Positions 18,137 through 26,780 are shown, counted from the stretch's first letter. The stretch: DNA of 64,000 nucleotides from Frigidibacter sp037095735 (GCF_037095735.1 NZ_JBAWKD010000002.1:186001-250000); one strand, 5' to 3'. The notes: generated by a model not told the origin, from the letters alone. Numbers and translations are program-made.

Positions 18137-18979
18137 ATGACCCGTCCCCTGCTGTGGCAAGATCTCTCCCGCGCCGGGCTGACCGCTCTGCGCGACCGCG
18201 GCGCGCTGGTGGTGATCCCGGTCGGCGCGACCGAGCAGCATGCAGACCACCTGCCGGTCGAGACCGACACCTGGCTTGCCCGCGAGGTGACGGCGCGCGC
18301 CGCCGCCCGCGTCTCTGCCCTGCCGGTGGTGGTCGGCCCCGCGCTGCCCTTCGGCTTCTCGCCCCACCACCTGTCCTGGCCGGGCACGATCAGCCTGCGG
18401 CTCGAGACCTATCTGGCGCTGCTGGGCGACCTCGCGCGCTCGGTGCTCGACGCGGGCTTCGCGCGGGTGCTTTTCGTCAACGGCCACGGCGGCAACGAGG
18501 CACCGCTGCGCGCGCTCTGCACGCAGATGGTGACCGACGGGCGGGCGGTGGGCATGGTGAACTATTTCAACCCGGCCGAGCCCGACTGGGTCGCGGCCCT
18601 GTCCGGCGGGCTGCCGCGCGCAGGTCATGCCTGCGAGTACGAGACCGCGCTGGCGATGGCGCTGGACCCGGCGCGGGCCGACGGGATCGCCGCGGCGGCC
18701 GCGGGCCTCGCGCCGCGCTGCACCCAGCCCTGGATGGTGGGCGACGGCCCCGACGACCCGATCACCGCCGGGCGCGCCGGCTGGCCGCCGGTCTTCCAGG
18801 CCGACGACTGCGGCTATTACGGCGATCCGGCCGCGGCGACGCCCGCCGGCGGCGTGGCGATGCTCGAGGCGACCGTGGCCGGGCTCGCCGCCTTTTTCGA
18901 GGCCTTCGCCCGCGCCCCCCTGCGCCTCGGCGTGACCCGTCAGGGCGAGCCGCCGCGCCTCGCCCCGCCGATGCTCTGA
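18137..18979 (+). CDS. Creatininase-family amidohydrolase
   Basis: A 280-residue creatininase-family protein. The metal ligands expected in the family are present: Glu33 and His35 in GATEQHADHLP, Asp44 in VETDTW, His117 in FVNGHGGNE and a Glu in HACEYETALAM. Creatininase opens the cyclic amide of creatinine; other members cleave formamides or cyclic amides in cofactor and sugar pathways. Here it is the last gene of the island's left plus-strand operon. The combination with hydantoinase-like and racemase genes suggests a cyclic amide or imide intermediate. The substrate is not known. Confidence 0.82.
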   Translation: MTRPLLWQDLSRAGLTALRDRGALVVIPVGATEQHADHLPVETDTWLAREVTARAAARVSALPVVVGPALPFGFSPHHLSWPGTISLRLETYLALLGDLARSVLDAGFARVLFVNGHGGNEAPLRALCTQMVTDGRAVGMVNYFNPAEPDWVAALSGGLPRAGHACEYETALAMALDPARADGIAAAAAGLAPRCTQPWMVGDGPDDPITAGRAGWPPVFQADDCGYYGDPAAATPAGGVAMLEATVAGLAAFFEAFARAPLRLGVTRQGEPPRLAPPML

Positions 18980-19856
18980 CCCTCGGCGCATCGAGACGCC
19001 CCGACCCGATGAACCGAGCGCGGCGGGGCTGTCCGAAGCGCTGCAGGCCCGTGCCGCGGCATGATGTCCAGGGGCGCTCAGATCTCTCGGTCACCCACCT
19101 GTCTTGAGCCCATGAGCAGACCAAAGGGTGACGTCCCGCGCCTGAAGTGCGGCACCATCGGGTGCGGCGCGACCAGCCGGCCACGCGCATCGGACGGTCC
19201 GAGGCTGTCAGAATTTCCGCAAGCCCGCGCCACCGGACCGAGCCGCGGTGGCGGAGTTCGCGAGCTCACTCCGTGAGCCAGTCCGCGGTGAGCTTGCAGC
19301 TTCACCTGCCCCGAAGCACCGCGACCTCAGGTCCGGCACGACCAGCCTTCCCCGCGCCTTTGCGCGATCCAGCAAGGCGAGCCGCGGCGTTGTGCCGGAT
19401 GATGCTGTGACCCTTGGTACACGAACGTCCCGGTCAGATGGACCGAAGACGTCTGAGTTGTCGGAAGCGCAACGCGCCCGCGCCGTGAGATCAAGCGCAG
19501 GGACGCCGAGGTCTCTCGGTTGCGTTCCCTGCCCCGGCCTCCGCACTACGCCCGAAGCGCTGCCGCCCTGTGCCTTCGACCGCGCCGGTGAGGCGCGCCT
19601 CTGCGCGAAATCACCCTGACCTCATGGCTCGGGCGGGGTTTGGCGACGGGAAACGCCACCTGACCAATCCACGGAACAGCGAGACGAGGGCAGGATCGTT
19701 CGGCTGACTGTCCGATCCAAGCCTGCGGACACCGCCGGCGCGGCTCCGGCCCCCGAGGATCGGCGGCAGGGCGTCGGTCATGGCCGGCGGTGGCCGCGCC
19801 GGGTGCCGGCGCTTCGCAATCGGCGCGCCGGGCACCTGCCCCCGCGCAAAACGCCG
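18980..19856. repeat. 877-base non-coding region with two degenerate repeat units
   Basis: No gene is convincing in this stretch between a plus-strand and a minus-strand operon. Two imperfect units, about 19130-19260 and 19325-19520, share blocks such as CGACCAGCC, a GGTCCGA/GGACCGA block and CCCGCGCC, and GATCTCTCGG/GGTCTCTCGG also recurs. Read on the minus strand, the units encode related peptides: NSDSLGPSD-ARGRLVAP in one, and NSDVFGPSD interrupted by about 25 codons before ARGRLVVP in the other. This looks like a decayed dispersed intergenic repeat rather than a gene. Confidence 0.5.
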
Positions 19857-21821
19857 TCAGAGCGACAGCGCGGCCTCGTAACCGTCCAGGAACGCCGCCT
19901 CGATGTCGCGGGGCGCATAGGCGTCGCCGATCGCGCGCACCCACAGCCCGGCCGCCTGCAGCGGGGCCAGCAGCTCGTCGCGCGGCACGCCCGGATCAGC
20001 CAGCACGATGGTGTCGTAGTCGCGGCTGCCGCAGGGCTGGCGGCTGAACATGTGCTGGAACTGCACCCGCCCGCCCTCGAAGGCGACCGGCCGCACCGCC
20101 GGGGTCATCACCACCCCGGCCTCGACCATCTTCTTCCAGAACAGCGTCAGGTTCTGGATCACCAGCTTGGTGCCGACATGGACCTGCTCGGTGCAGATCT
20201 CGACCTGCCGGCCGAGCCGCGCCAGCTCGATCGCGGTGGCGATGCCCGGCGTGCGGTTCATCGCGTCGATCACCAGCACCCGCGCCCCGACGCGCGCGGG
20301 GTCCGCGATCGCCTCGTCCACCGTCAGGATCGGCGCCGTCCCGGCCCCCGGCCCCCGCAGCGGCCCGGGCCGTGCCCCCGTCGCCAGCAGCACCGCATCC
20401 GGCGCCATCGCGACGATCTCCTCGGCCAGCGCCGGGCGGCCCAGCCGCAGCTCGACGCCGGCCCGATCGAGCGCCGCGGCCTTGTGGCGGATCATCCGGT
20501 CCCATTCCTCGCGCCCCTCGGGGCGGCGCGCCAGGGTCATCCGCCCGCCGCATTCGCCGCGCGCGTCGATCAGCGTCACCGCATGGCCGCGCAGCGCCGC
20601 GATCCGCGCGGCCTCCATCCCGGACGGACCCGCGCCCACAACCACGACCCGCTTCGGCACCACGGGCCCGAGCGCCGCCCAGCGCGTCTCGCGCCCCGTG
20701 GTCGGATTGCCGACGCAAGAGATGTGCTGGCCACGGAACAGCCGGCCGAAACAGCCCTGCTCGCAGGCGACGCAGGGCGTGACCTCGTCCACCCGCCCCT
20801 CGCGCGCCTTCCGCGGCAGCTCGGGATCGGCGATCAGCGGCCGGACCATCCCCGCCATGTCGGCATCGCCCCGTGCCAGCAGCGCCGCAGCCTCGGCGGC
20901 GGTGTGGATCCGCGTCGCATGGATCACCGTCACGCCCGGACAGGCCGCGCGCACCTGCGCCGCCAGCCCGGCATAGGGCGCCGGCGGCAGGCCCATCGGC
21001 GGCTCGTGCAGCATGTTCGACACGAGGTCGCCATCGCTGCCGGCGCTGACATCGACGAAATCGAGCGTCCCCGCGGCCACCAGCCACCGGGTGATCGCCG
21101 TCATCTCGGCGATGCCGAGCCCGCCCGGCACCAGCTCGTCCGCCGAGATGCGGATCCCCAGCGGCACGTCGGGCCCGATCCGCGCGCGCACCGCCGCCAG
21201 AACCTCGGACGGGAAGCGGGCGCGGTTCTCCGGCGAACCGCCATAGGCATCGGTGCGGAAATTCGTCAGCGGCGACAGGAACTGCTGCAACAGCAGCCCG
21301 TGGCCGCAATGCACCTCGATCCCGTCGAGGCCCGCGCGCAGGTTGCGCTCGGCCGCGTCGGCGAACGCCCGCGTCACCTCGGCGATCTCGTCCACCGTCA
21401 TCGCGTGGGCGACCTCGCCGTATTTCTGCTCGTGCACCGCCGAGGCCGACCACAGCGGCACCGGCCGGGCCGAGGTCGCCATCCCCATGTGCCCGAGATA
21501 GCCGAAGATCCGCCCGCCCTCGGCATGGACCGCCCGCGCGACCTCGGCCAGGCCCGGAATGATGCGGTCGTCGTAGTTGCACAGCAGCCCGGTGATCCCC
21601 GGGGACGAGGGATGCACCTGCTGGGTGCCCAGCATGATCAGCCCGACCTCGCCCCGTGCCCGCGCGGCGTAGTAGTCGATCATCTGCCGGTTCGGGGTGC
21701 CGTCCTTCGGCATGCCGGTGCCGTGGCCGCACAGGACGAAGCGGTTGCGGACCGTCACCCCGTTCAGCGTCAGCGGCTGGAAGAGGCGATCGGACCCGGG
21801 CTCGGCTGGGGCTTGCGGCAT
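19857..21821 (-). CDS. FadH/trimethylamine dehydrogenase-like flavoprotein, copy 2
   Basis: A 654-residue paralogue of the protein at 15703-17661, alignable end to end (for example GHGTGMPKDGTPN, SPLTNFRTDAYGGSPENR, HATRIHTAAEA and AIGDAYAPRDIEAAFLDG are shared). It keeps the 4Fe-4S cysteines (CVACEQGC, then C in HISCVGNP) and the FAD motif VVVGAGPSGMEAAR. The barrel active-site stretch reads EVHCGHGLLLQQF instead of EVHAAHG. It is transcribed away from the DapA-like gene across a promoter that contains the island motif. The two copies may act on successive N-methyl groups or on different intermediates. Confidence 0.82.
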   Translation of the reverse strand: MPQAPAEPGSDRLFQPLTLNGVTVRNRFVLCGHGTGMPKDGTPNRQMIDYYAARARGEVGLIMLGTQQVHPSSPGITGLLCNYDDRIIPGLAEVARAVHAEGGRIFGYLGHMGMATSARPVPLWSASAVHEQKYGEVAHAMTVDEIAEVTRAFADAAERNLRAGLDGIEVHCGHGLLLQQFLSPLTNFRTDAYGGSPENRARFPSEVLAAVRARIGPDVPLGIRISADELVPGGLGIAEMTAITRWLVAAGTLDFVDVSAGSDGDLVSNMLHEPPMGLPPAPYAGLAAQVRAACPGVTVIHATRIHTAAEAAALLARGDADMAGMVRPLIADPELPRKAREGRVDEVTPCVACEQGCFGRLFRGQHISCVGNPTTGRETRWAALGPVVPKRVVVVGAGPSGMEAARIAALRGHAVTLIDARGECGGRMTLARRPEGREEWDRMIRHKAAALDRAGVELRLGRPALAEEIVAMAPDAVLLATGARPGPLRGPGAGTAPILTVDEAIADPARVGARVLVIDAMNRTPGIATAIELARLGRQVEICTEQVHVGTKLVIQNLTLFWKKMVEAGVVMTPAVRPVAFEGGRVQFQHMFSRQPCGSRDYDTIVLADPGVPRDELLAPLQAAGLWVRAIGDAYAPRDIEAAFLDGYEAALSL

Positions 21822-21859
21822 CGGTGCATCCTGTTGGCGGACAGACAGCTATTCAGTTT

Positions 21860-21890
21860 GATATGCCACCAGATATTTCTTAATGTCCAG
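21860..21890. promoter_or_regulatory. Island operator site 2
   Basis: The divergent promoter region (21822-21940) contains GATATGCC-N6-GATATTTC, closely resembling GATATGCC-N6-GTATTTC before the GntR gene at 26.76 kb. It is AT-rich in a GC-rich setting and fits control of both the flavoprotein copy 2 and DapA-like genes. Confidence 0.45.
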
Positions 21891-21940
21891 CCCGGGCGCT
21901 GCCCCTGACCGCGCGCCACCTGCCCTGAAAGGTTCCCTCG

Positions 21941-22873
21941 ATGACGCTTCTCTCCCCCGACGCCGCCGGCGTCTTCGTGATCTCGGCCACGCCCTTCGAC
22001 GACACCGGCGCGCTCGACCTCGACAGCGCCCGCCGGCTGACCGAGTTCTACCTGGCGCGCGGGGCGACGGGGCTGACCGTGCTGGGGATGATGGGCGAGG
22101 CCGCGAAGCTGACGCCCGAGGAAAGCCTGGCCTTCCTCAAGACCGTGCTGGACGTCGTTGCCGGCCGGGTGCCGGTGGTCGTCGGTGTCTCGGCCGCGGG
22201 CCTGACCGCGCTGCGCAGCCTTGCGCACGAGGCGATGGCCGCGGGCGCCGCCGGCGTGATGGTCGCCCCGACGCCGAACCTGCGCACCGACGACCAGCTC
22301 GAAGGCTATTTCCGCATGGTCTGCGAGGCGCTCGGCCCCGATGTGCCGGTGGTGCTGCAGGACTTCCCGCTGGCGCTCGGCGTCCAGTTCTCGACCGCAT
22401 GCCTGATCCGGATCTTCGCCGACAACCCGCAGATCGTCATGCTCAAGCACGAGGACTGGCCGGGGCTGGCGAAGCTGGGCGCGCTGCGCGCGGCGCAGGC
22501 GGCCGGCACCCTGCGGCCCTTCTCGATCCTCGTGGGCAACGGCGGGCTGTTCCTGCCGCAGGAGATGGAGCGCGGCGCCGACGGTGCGATGACCGGCTAC
22601 GCCTTCCCGGAGATGCTGGCCGAGGTGGTGGCGGGCTGCAATGCCGGCGCGCGCGACCGGGTCGAGGACCTGTTCGACGCCCACCTGCCGCTGATCCGGC
22701 TGGAAACCCAGCCCGGGCTCGGTCTCGCGGTGCGCAAGGAGGTGCTGATGCGCCGCGGCGCCATCGCCTCGGCCCATGTCCGCCGGCCGGGCCCCAAGCT
22801 CGATGCCGCCGACATGGCCGAGATCACCCGCAGCCTCGCCCGACTCGAACGGCGGCTGGCCGAACTCGCCTGA
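21941..22873 (+). CDS. DapA-family lyase (dihydrodipicolinate synthase/N-acetylneuraminate lyase family)
   Basis: A 310-residue TIM-barrel protein of the DapA family. Lys169 in VMLKHED is the probable Schiff-base lysine. The usual TTGE motif is replaced by MMGEA (about residues 50-54), and the usual catalytic Tyr motif YNVP is replaced by LQDFP (139-143), so it is not a true dihydrodipicolinate synthase. Family members in amino-acid and hydroxyproline catabolism act as deaminases or dehydratases forming oxo-acids. It stands alone between a divergent promoter and a hairpin. Confidence 0.82.
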   Translation: MTLLSPDAAGVFVISATPFDDTGALDLDSARRLTEFYLARGATGLTVLGMMGEAAKLTPEESLAFLKTVLDVVAGRVPVVVGVSAAGLTALRSLAHEAMAAGAAGVMVAPTPNLRTDDQLEGYFRMVCEALGPDVPVVLQDFPLALGVQFSTACLIRIFADNPQIVMLKHEDWPGLAKLGALRAAQAAGTLRPFSILVGNGGLFLPQEMERGADGAMTGYAFPEMLAEVVAGCNAGARDRVEDLFDAHLPLIRLETQPGLGLAVRKEVLMRRGAIASAHVRRPGPKLDAADMAEITRSLARLERRLAELA

Positions 22874-22881
22874 AACGGCAA

Positions 22882-22903
22882 CGGGCGCCCCGAGGGGCGC
22901 CCG
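22882..22903. terminator. Bidirectional hairpin between convergent genes
   Basis: CGGGCGCCCC (22882-22891) pairs with GGGGCGCCCG (22894-22903). It lies nine bases after the DapA-like stop and 28 bases beyond the end of the convergent SDR gene. There is no T tract. Confidence 0.6.
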
Positions 22904-22930
22904 CATCGATCCCGTCCGACAGGACCTGAC

Positions 22931-23719
22931 TTACAGGCCGCGGATCATGCCGCCGTCGCAGCGCAGCTTCGAGCCGGTGACATAGCTGGCCGGGACGCCG
23001 CACAGGAAGGCCGCGACCGCGGCGAATTCCTCGACCCGGCCATAGCGGCCGGCGGGGATCGTCGCGCGCGAGGCGGTGGCGATCTCTTCGGGGGTCTTGC
23101 CGGCGCGCTTGGCGGCGGCCGCGTCCAGCTCGTCGACGCGGTCGGTGTGGATGCGGCCCGGAAGCAGCATGTTCACCGTCACCCCGTCCGCCGCGACCTC
23201 GGCCGCCAGCGTCTTCGACCAGCCGGCCAGCGCCGAGCGCAGACCGTTCGACAGGCCGAGGTTCGGGATCGGCTGCTCGACGCCCGACGAGGCCAGCGTC
23301 AGCACCCGGCCCCAGCCGCGCGCGCGCATGCCGGGCAGCAGCAGGTTGGTCAGCGCCACGATCGGCTCGACCATCGCGCCGAAGCCGCTGCGCCAGGCCT
23401 CGGGCGTGCTGGCCGAAACCGGGCCCGGCGCCGGGCCGCCCGAGTTGTTCACGAGGATGTCGACCCCGCCCAGCTTCGCCTCGGCCTCGGCCGCCAGCGC
23501 GGCCACCGCCTCGGGCGCGGCCAGATCGACCAGCGCATAGTCGGCGCGGCCGGGCCCGCGCGCGGTCAGATCGGCCGCCGCCGCCGCCAGCCGGGCCGCG
23601 TCGCGCCCGGTCAGCAGCACATGCGCGCCCTCTTCGACCAGCTTCGTGGCCACGCCCAGCCCGAGGCCGCGCGACGAGGCCAGCACAAGCGCGCGCTTGC
23701 CTGTCAGTCCAAGATCCAT
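22931..23719 (-). CDS. SDR-family protein with altered active site
   Basis: A 262-residue short-chain dehydrogenase/reductase-like protein. The cofactor motif is ASSRGLGLG rather than TGxxxGxG, NNSGG takes the place of NNAG, and where YxxxK is expected the sequence is LSNGLRSALAGWSK, so the catalytic Tyr is missing. This pattern matches the divergent group of beta-ketoacyl-ACP-reductase-like SDRs. It is the third gene of the racemase / amidohydrolase / SDR operon. A non-classical reductase or isomerase role is possible. Confidence 0.8.
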   Translation of the reverse strand: MDLGLTGKRALVLASSRGLGLGVATKLVEEGAHVLLTGRDAARLAAAAADLTARGPGRADYALVDLAAPEAVAALAAEAEAKLGGVDILVNNSGGPAPGPVSASTPEAWRSGFGAMVEPIVALTNLLLPGMRARGWGRVLTLASSGVEQPIPNLGLSNGLRSALAGWSKTLAAEVAADGVTVNMLLPGRIHTDRVDELDAAAAKRAGKTPEEIATASRATIPAGRYGRVEEFAAVAAFLCGVPASYVTGSKLRCDGGMIRGL

Positions 23720-23793
23720 GGGAAGTCCTTTCGAAAATGCGGAAACGGGGCCGCGCGCAGCGCCGCCCCGCCCCCGGTCAGGTCCGCGCCGGG

Positions 23794-25146
23794 TCAGGCG
23801 CGCGGGATGAAGCGGCCGGAACCGGCCGTCGAGAGGATCCGCGTGCCGTCCCAGACCACCTCGCCGCGGCGGATCGTCGTGGCCACGCGGACCGAGAAGT
23901 CCTCGCCGTCATAGGGGCTCCAGTTCAGCCCGTCACGGGTGGACGAGGCATCGAAGCGGAAGCTGCCCGGCTCGATCACCGCGATGTCGGCATCGGCGCC
24001 CACGGTCAGCGCGCCCTTGCGCGGCCAGAGCCCGAAGAAGCGCGCCGGGCGCTCGGCCATCTGCGCGGCCATCTCGCGCACCGCGCGGTCCATGCCCCAG
24101 CGCGCCGCGCCATCGGTGACGAACGAGGGGCCCAGCGTCTCGAGCCCCGGGATCCCGGCGCCCGCGTCGAAGATCGAGGGCACCAGCTTGTTGTCGATCG
24201 GCCAGCTGGAATGGTCGGACGAGATGAAGGCGACCTCGCCCGCCTCGCAGGCCTGCCACAGCGCCTCGATGTAGCCCGCGCGCAGCGGCGGCGAGACCTT
24301 CATCCGCGCGCCCAGCCGCGGCGTGTCGCGGGCCGCGTCGAAATGCAGGTAGTGCACGCACAGCTCGCCCGTCGCGCGCACGCCGCGCTCGGCCTGTTCG
24401 CGCACCATGCGGAAGCCCTTGGGCGTCGAGATGTGCACGATATGGACATGCGCGCCGGTCGCCGCGCCAAGTTCCAGGAACTGCGCGGTGGCCAGCAGCT
24501 CGGCGATCTCGGGGCGCGAGGGTTCGTGGAATTCGGGCGTTACCTGCCCCGCCGCCTTGAAGGCCGCAATGCGCGCGCGCACGATCTCCTGATCCTCGTT
24601 GTGCAGCCCGACCGGCAGGCCGGTGGGGACCGAGGCCTCGAGGATGTCGTAGGTGTCGGCCGTCGACAGCCGCGGGAAGCGCACCGGGTGGCTTTCCATC
24701 GACGAGATCTTGAAGGCGCAGATCCCGGCCTCGGCCAGCGGCATCATCTGCCCGGTGCCCTGCCCCGGTGCGACGGTGCCGTAAAGCGCCACGTCGGCAT
24801 GGGAATGCGCCTCGACCGCGTCGCGCTTGGCCTCGAACCGCTCGATCGTGTTCAGCGGATCGGGGTTGTCATAGGGCATGTCGACCAGCGTGGTGATCCC
24901 GCCGGCCAGTGCCGATTGCGAGGTCGCGGCAAAGCCCGGCAGGCCCTTGTAGCTGGTGGCATGCGTCTGCCCGTCGACCAGCCCCGGCACGATGTAGGAC
25001 GTGCCCGCGTCGATCACCCGCCCCGCCTCGGGCGCCGGCCCCTCGCCGATGGCGGCGATGGTCTGGCCGCTGACGGCGATCCAGCCGCCGGGCAGCAGCC
25101 GGTCGGGCAGCACGAGGGTTCCGCGGATCAGAAGGTCGGGGGTCAT
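23794..25146 (-). CDS. Dihydroorotase/hydantoinase-like amidohydrolase
   Basis: A 450-residue cyclic amidohydrolase of the dihydroorotase/allantoinase/hydantoinase group. It has the carboxylated-lysine candidate Lys146 (AFKISS), His182 (GLHNED), a later VHIVHIS His and the catalytic Asp of SSDHSSW. In the first metal motif, normally DxHxH, it reads DGQTH (Gln60, His62), so one His ligand is Gln. The family opens cyclic amides or imides. The neighbouring Asp/Glu/hydantoin racemase suggests a chiral cyclic amide. The operon is transcribed from the promoter near 25.93 kb. Confidence 0.82.
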   Translation of the reverse strand: MTPDLLIRGTLVLPDRLLPGGWIAVSGQTIAAIGEGPAPEAGRVIDAGTSYIVPGLVDGQTHATSYKGLPGFAATSQSALAGGITTLVDMPYDNPDPLNTIERFEAKRDAVEAHSHADVALYGTVAPGQGTGQMMPLAEAGICAFKISSMESHPVRFPRLSTADTYDILEASVPTGLPVGLHNEDQEIVRARIAAFKAAGQVTPEFHEPSRPEIAELLATAQFLELGAATGAHVHIVHISTPKGFRMVREQAERGVRATGELCVHYLHFDAARDTPRLGARMKVSPPLRAGYIEALWQACEAGEVAFISSDHSSWPIDNKLVPSIFDAGAGIPGLETLGPSFVTDGAARWGMDRAVREMAAQMAERPARFFGLWPRKGALTVGADADIAVIEPGSFRFDASSTRDGLNWSPYDGEDFSVRVATTIRRGEVVWDGTRILSTAGSGRFIPRA

Positions 25147-25196
25147 CTGGGGCTCCGGTCAGTAGGGCGGGCGGTAGCAGGGCGGGCGACGGATGG

Positions 25197-25856
25197 TCAG
25201 GACAGGCGCGGGTAGCGCAGCGCCAGCAGCGCCGCGGCGCGGATCGCGGCGGCCTGCACCGGGTCGATGACCGGCAGGCCCAGCCGCGCCTCGATCTCGG
25301 GGCGGTAGACGCCCATCGAGGCACAGCCGAGGATCAGCGAGCCCGCGCCATCGCGGTCGCGCAGCTCGGTGCCGACCTCGACGATGCGGGCGATCACCCG
25401 CTCGGCCTCGTTCATCTGCACCACCGGGATCTCCAGCGCGCGGTCCGCGGCCAGGAAGCTTTCGACGCCCAGCTGCCGGATCTGGCGCAGGTGCCGCCCG
25501 AACGAGGCGCGCCCGATCGAGACGACGCCGAAGCGCCGGCCCAGCTGCACCGCCTCGAGATAGGCGGCCTCGGCGATGCCGATCACCGGCACCTCCAGCT
25601 CTTCCCGGCACAGGTGCAGCCCCGGATCCGAGAAGCACGAGATCACATGCGCTTCGGCCGGGGTCGCGCGCAGCCGTTCGAGCACCGGGAAGGGCAGCGC
25701 ATCGACATGGGCCTGCCGCTCGATGCCGGGCGGGCCTTCCTCGAGAGTGGCACAGACCAGCTCGGCCGGGATCCGGTCGCGGATCTGGTCGAGCGAGGTG
25801 ATCATCGCGTCGGTCGTGCTCTGCGAGGAATTCGGGTTCAGGAAATGGATCCGCAT
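25197..25856 (-). CDS. Asp/Glu/hydantoin racemase family protein
   Basis: A 219-residue protein of the Asp/Glu/hydantoin racemase superfamily. The N-terminus MRIHFLNPNSS is typical of hydantoin racemases (IxxINPNsS). The two catalytic cysteines are Cys74 (ISCFSDPGL) and Cys178 (LGCASMG). The start at 25856 begins exactly at this conserved N-terminus; the upstream extension carries no family sequence. It is the first gene of a minus-strand operon with the hydantoinase-like and SDR genes, so racemisation of a ring compound before stereospecific hydrolysis is a reasonable inference. Confidence 0.85.
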   Translation of the reverse strand: MRIHFLNPNSSQSTTDAMITSLDQIRDRIPAELVCATLEEGPPGIERQAHVDALPFPVLERLRATPAEAHVISCFSDPGLHLCREELEVPVIGIAEAAYLEAVQLGRRFGVVSIGRASFGRHLRQIRQLGVESFLAADRALEIPVVQMNEAERVIARIVEVGTELRDRDGAGSLILGCASMGVYRPEIEARLGLPVIDPVQAAAIRAAALLALRYPRLS

Positions 25857-25928
25857 GATGTCTCGGTCTCGGGAGGAGGAGCCGGAACCCATCGGGCGTG
25901 CGTTCCGGATTTCATTACGCACATCTTA

Positions 25929-25936
25929 GATATATC
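25929..25936. promoter_or_regulatory. Island operator site 3 (GATATATC)
   Basis: TTAGATATATCAGA with palindromic core GATATATC, about 75 bases before the racemase start and inside the 157-base gap to the GntR gene. It is the same core as at 11207 and 29345. Confidence 0.5.
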
Positions 25937-26013
25937 AGACGTCATGGCAAGGCTCGGCGACCGCGGGCGGGCAGAAATCGGCGCGCGACCGCGGCGCGCC
26001 GCCCCCCCGGCGG

Positions 26014-26736
26014 TCAGAGAGAGATGTGGCCGAAGCTGTTGCTTTGGGCGAGCGCGTTGAACAGGCCCTGCCGGGTGACGAGATTGTGGTGGATCATCGC
26101 CTCTCGGGCGCGGGCCGGATTGCGCTCGGCCAGCACCTTCACGATGTCGCGGTGGTCGTTCGCCGTCTCTTCCGAGACGTTGCGCAGCGTGGCGCCAAGG
26201 TAGAACACCCGCTCCAACTCGTCGAACTGGCGTTCCAGCAGCGCCTCGAGCCGCGCGTTGCCGGTCGCATGCGCGATCGCCATGTGGAAGATGCGGTTCG
26301 CGTCGATGAAGCCGCCAAGCGAACTGCGCGCGCTCGGGTCGTACGAGGCATCGGCCAGCGCCGCCAGCTTCTCGATCTCGGGCTCGGTGATGCGGGTGCA
26401 GGCCAGCTCGGCGATGCCCGCCTCGAGGATGGTGCGCACGTCGAACAGCTCGCCGATGTCGGACAGCGTCATCATCGCCACCTGATAGCCGCGGCGCGGG
26501 AAGGTGCGGATCAGCCCCTCCTGCCGCAGCGTCGCCAGCGCCTCTCGCACCGGGGTCTTCGACACGTCGAAGCGCGCGGCCAGCTCGGCCTCGGACAGGT
26601 CGGTGCCGGGGGGCAGCGCGCAGGTCAGGATCTCGGTCCGCAGCTGGCCATAGACCTGTTCGGTCAGCGAGCCTGCGCGCGCCTTCTTCGCGGTGCCGGA
26701 GCCCGACGCCTTCTTCGCGGTGGTCGTCGTCGCCAT
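26014..26736 (-). CDS. GntR-family regulator (FCD domain), candidate island regulator
   Basis: A 240-residue regulator. A Lys/Ala/Thr-rich tail (1-22) precedes a winged helix (LSEAELAARFDVSKTPVREALATLRQEGLIRTFPRRGYQV) and an FCD domain (LFDVRTILEAGIAELA, FHMAIAHATGN, NDHRDIVKVLAERNPARAREAMIHH). FCD proteins usually release DNA on binding a carboxylic-acid ligand. It lies in the middle of the catabolic island, and GATATGCC-N6-GTATTTC lies 22 bases before its start. It is the best candidate for the factor that binds the AT-rich palindromes across the island. Confidence 0.87.
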   Translation of the reverse strand: MATTTTAKKASGSGTAKKARAGSLTEQVYGQLRTEILTCALPPGTDLSEAELAARFDVSKTPVREALATLRQEGLIRTFPRRGYQVAMMTLSDIGELFDVRTILEAGIAELACTRITEPEIEKLAALADASYDPSARSSLGGFIDANRIFHMAIAHATGNARLEALLERQFDELERVFYLGATLRNVSEETANDHRDIVKVLAERNPARAREAMIHHNLVTRQGLFNALAQSNSFGHISL

Positions 26737-26757
26737 GACCTGTCCTTTTCGTGCCTT

Positions 26758-26780
26758 CAGATATGCCTATCGGTATTTCG
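26758..26780. promoter_or_regulatory. Island operator site 4, upstream of the GntR gene
   Basis: CAGATATGCC-TATCG-GTATTTC just upstream of the GntR start. It matches the site at 21860-21890 closely (GATATGCC at one end, TATTTC at the other, same spacing), which suggests autoregulation. Confidence 0.45.

Noticed and set aside
19078..19546. Two overlapping short minus-strand frames in the gene-free gap
   Set aside because: They resemble each other only because they lie in degenerate repeat units; no start signal, domain or typical coding composition.
19803..21908. Plus-strand open frame of 701 codons opposite flavoprotein copy 2
   Set aside because: Antisense shadow; the minus-strand product aligns end to end with its paralogue at 15703-17661.
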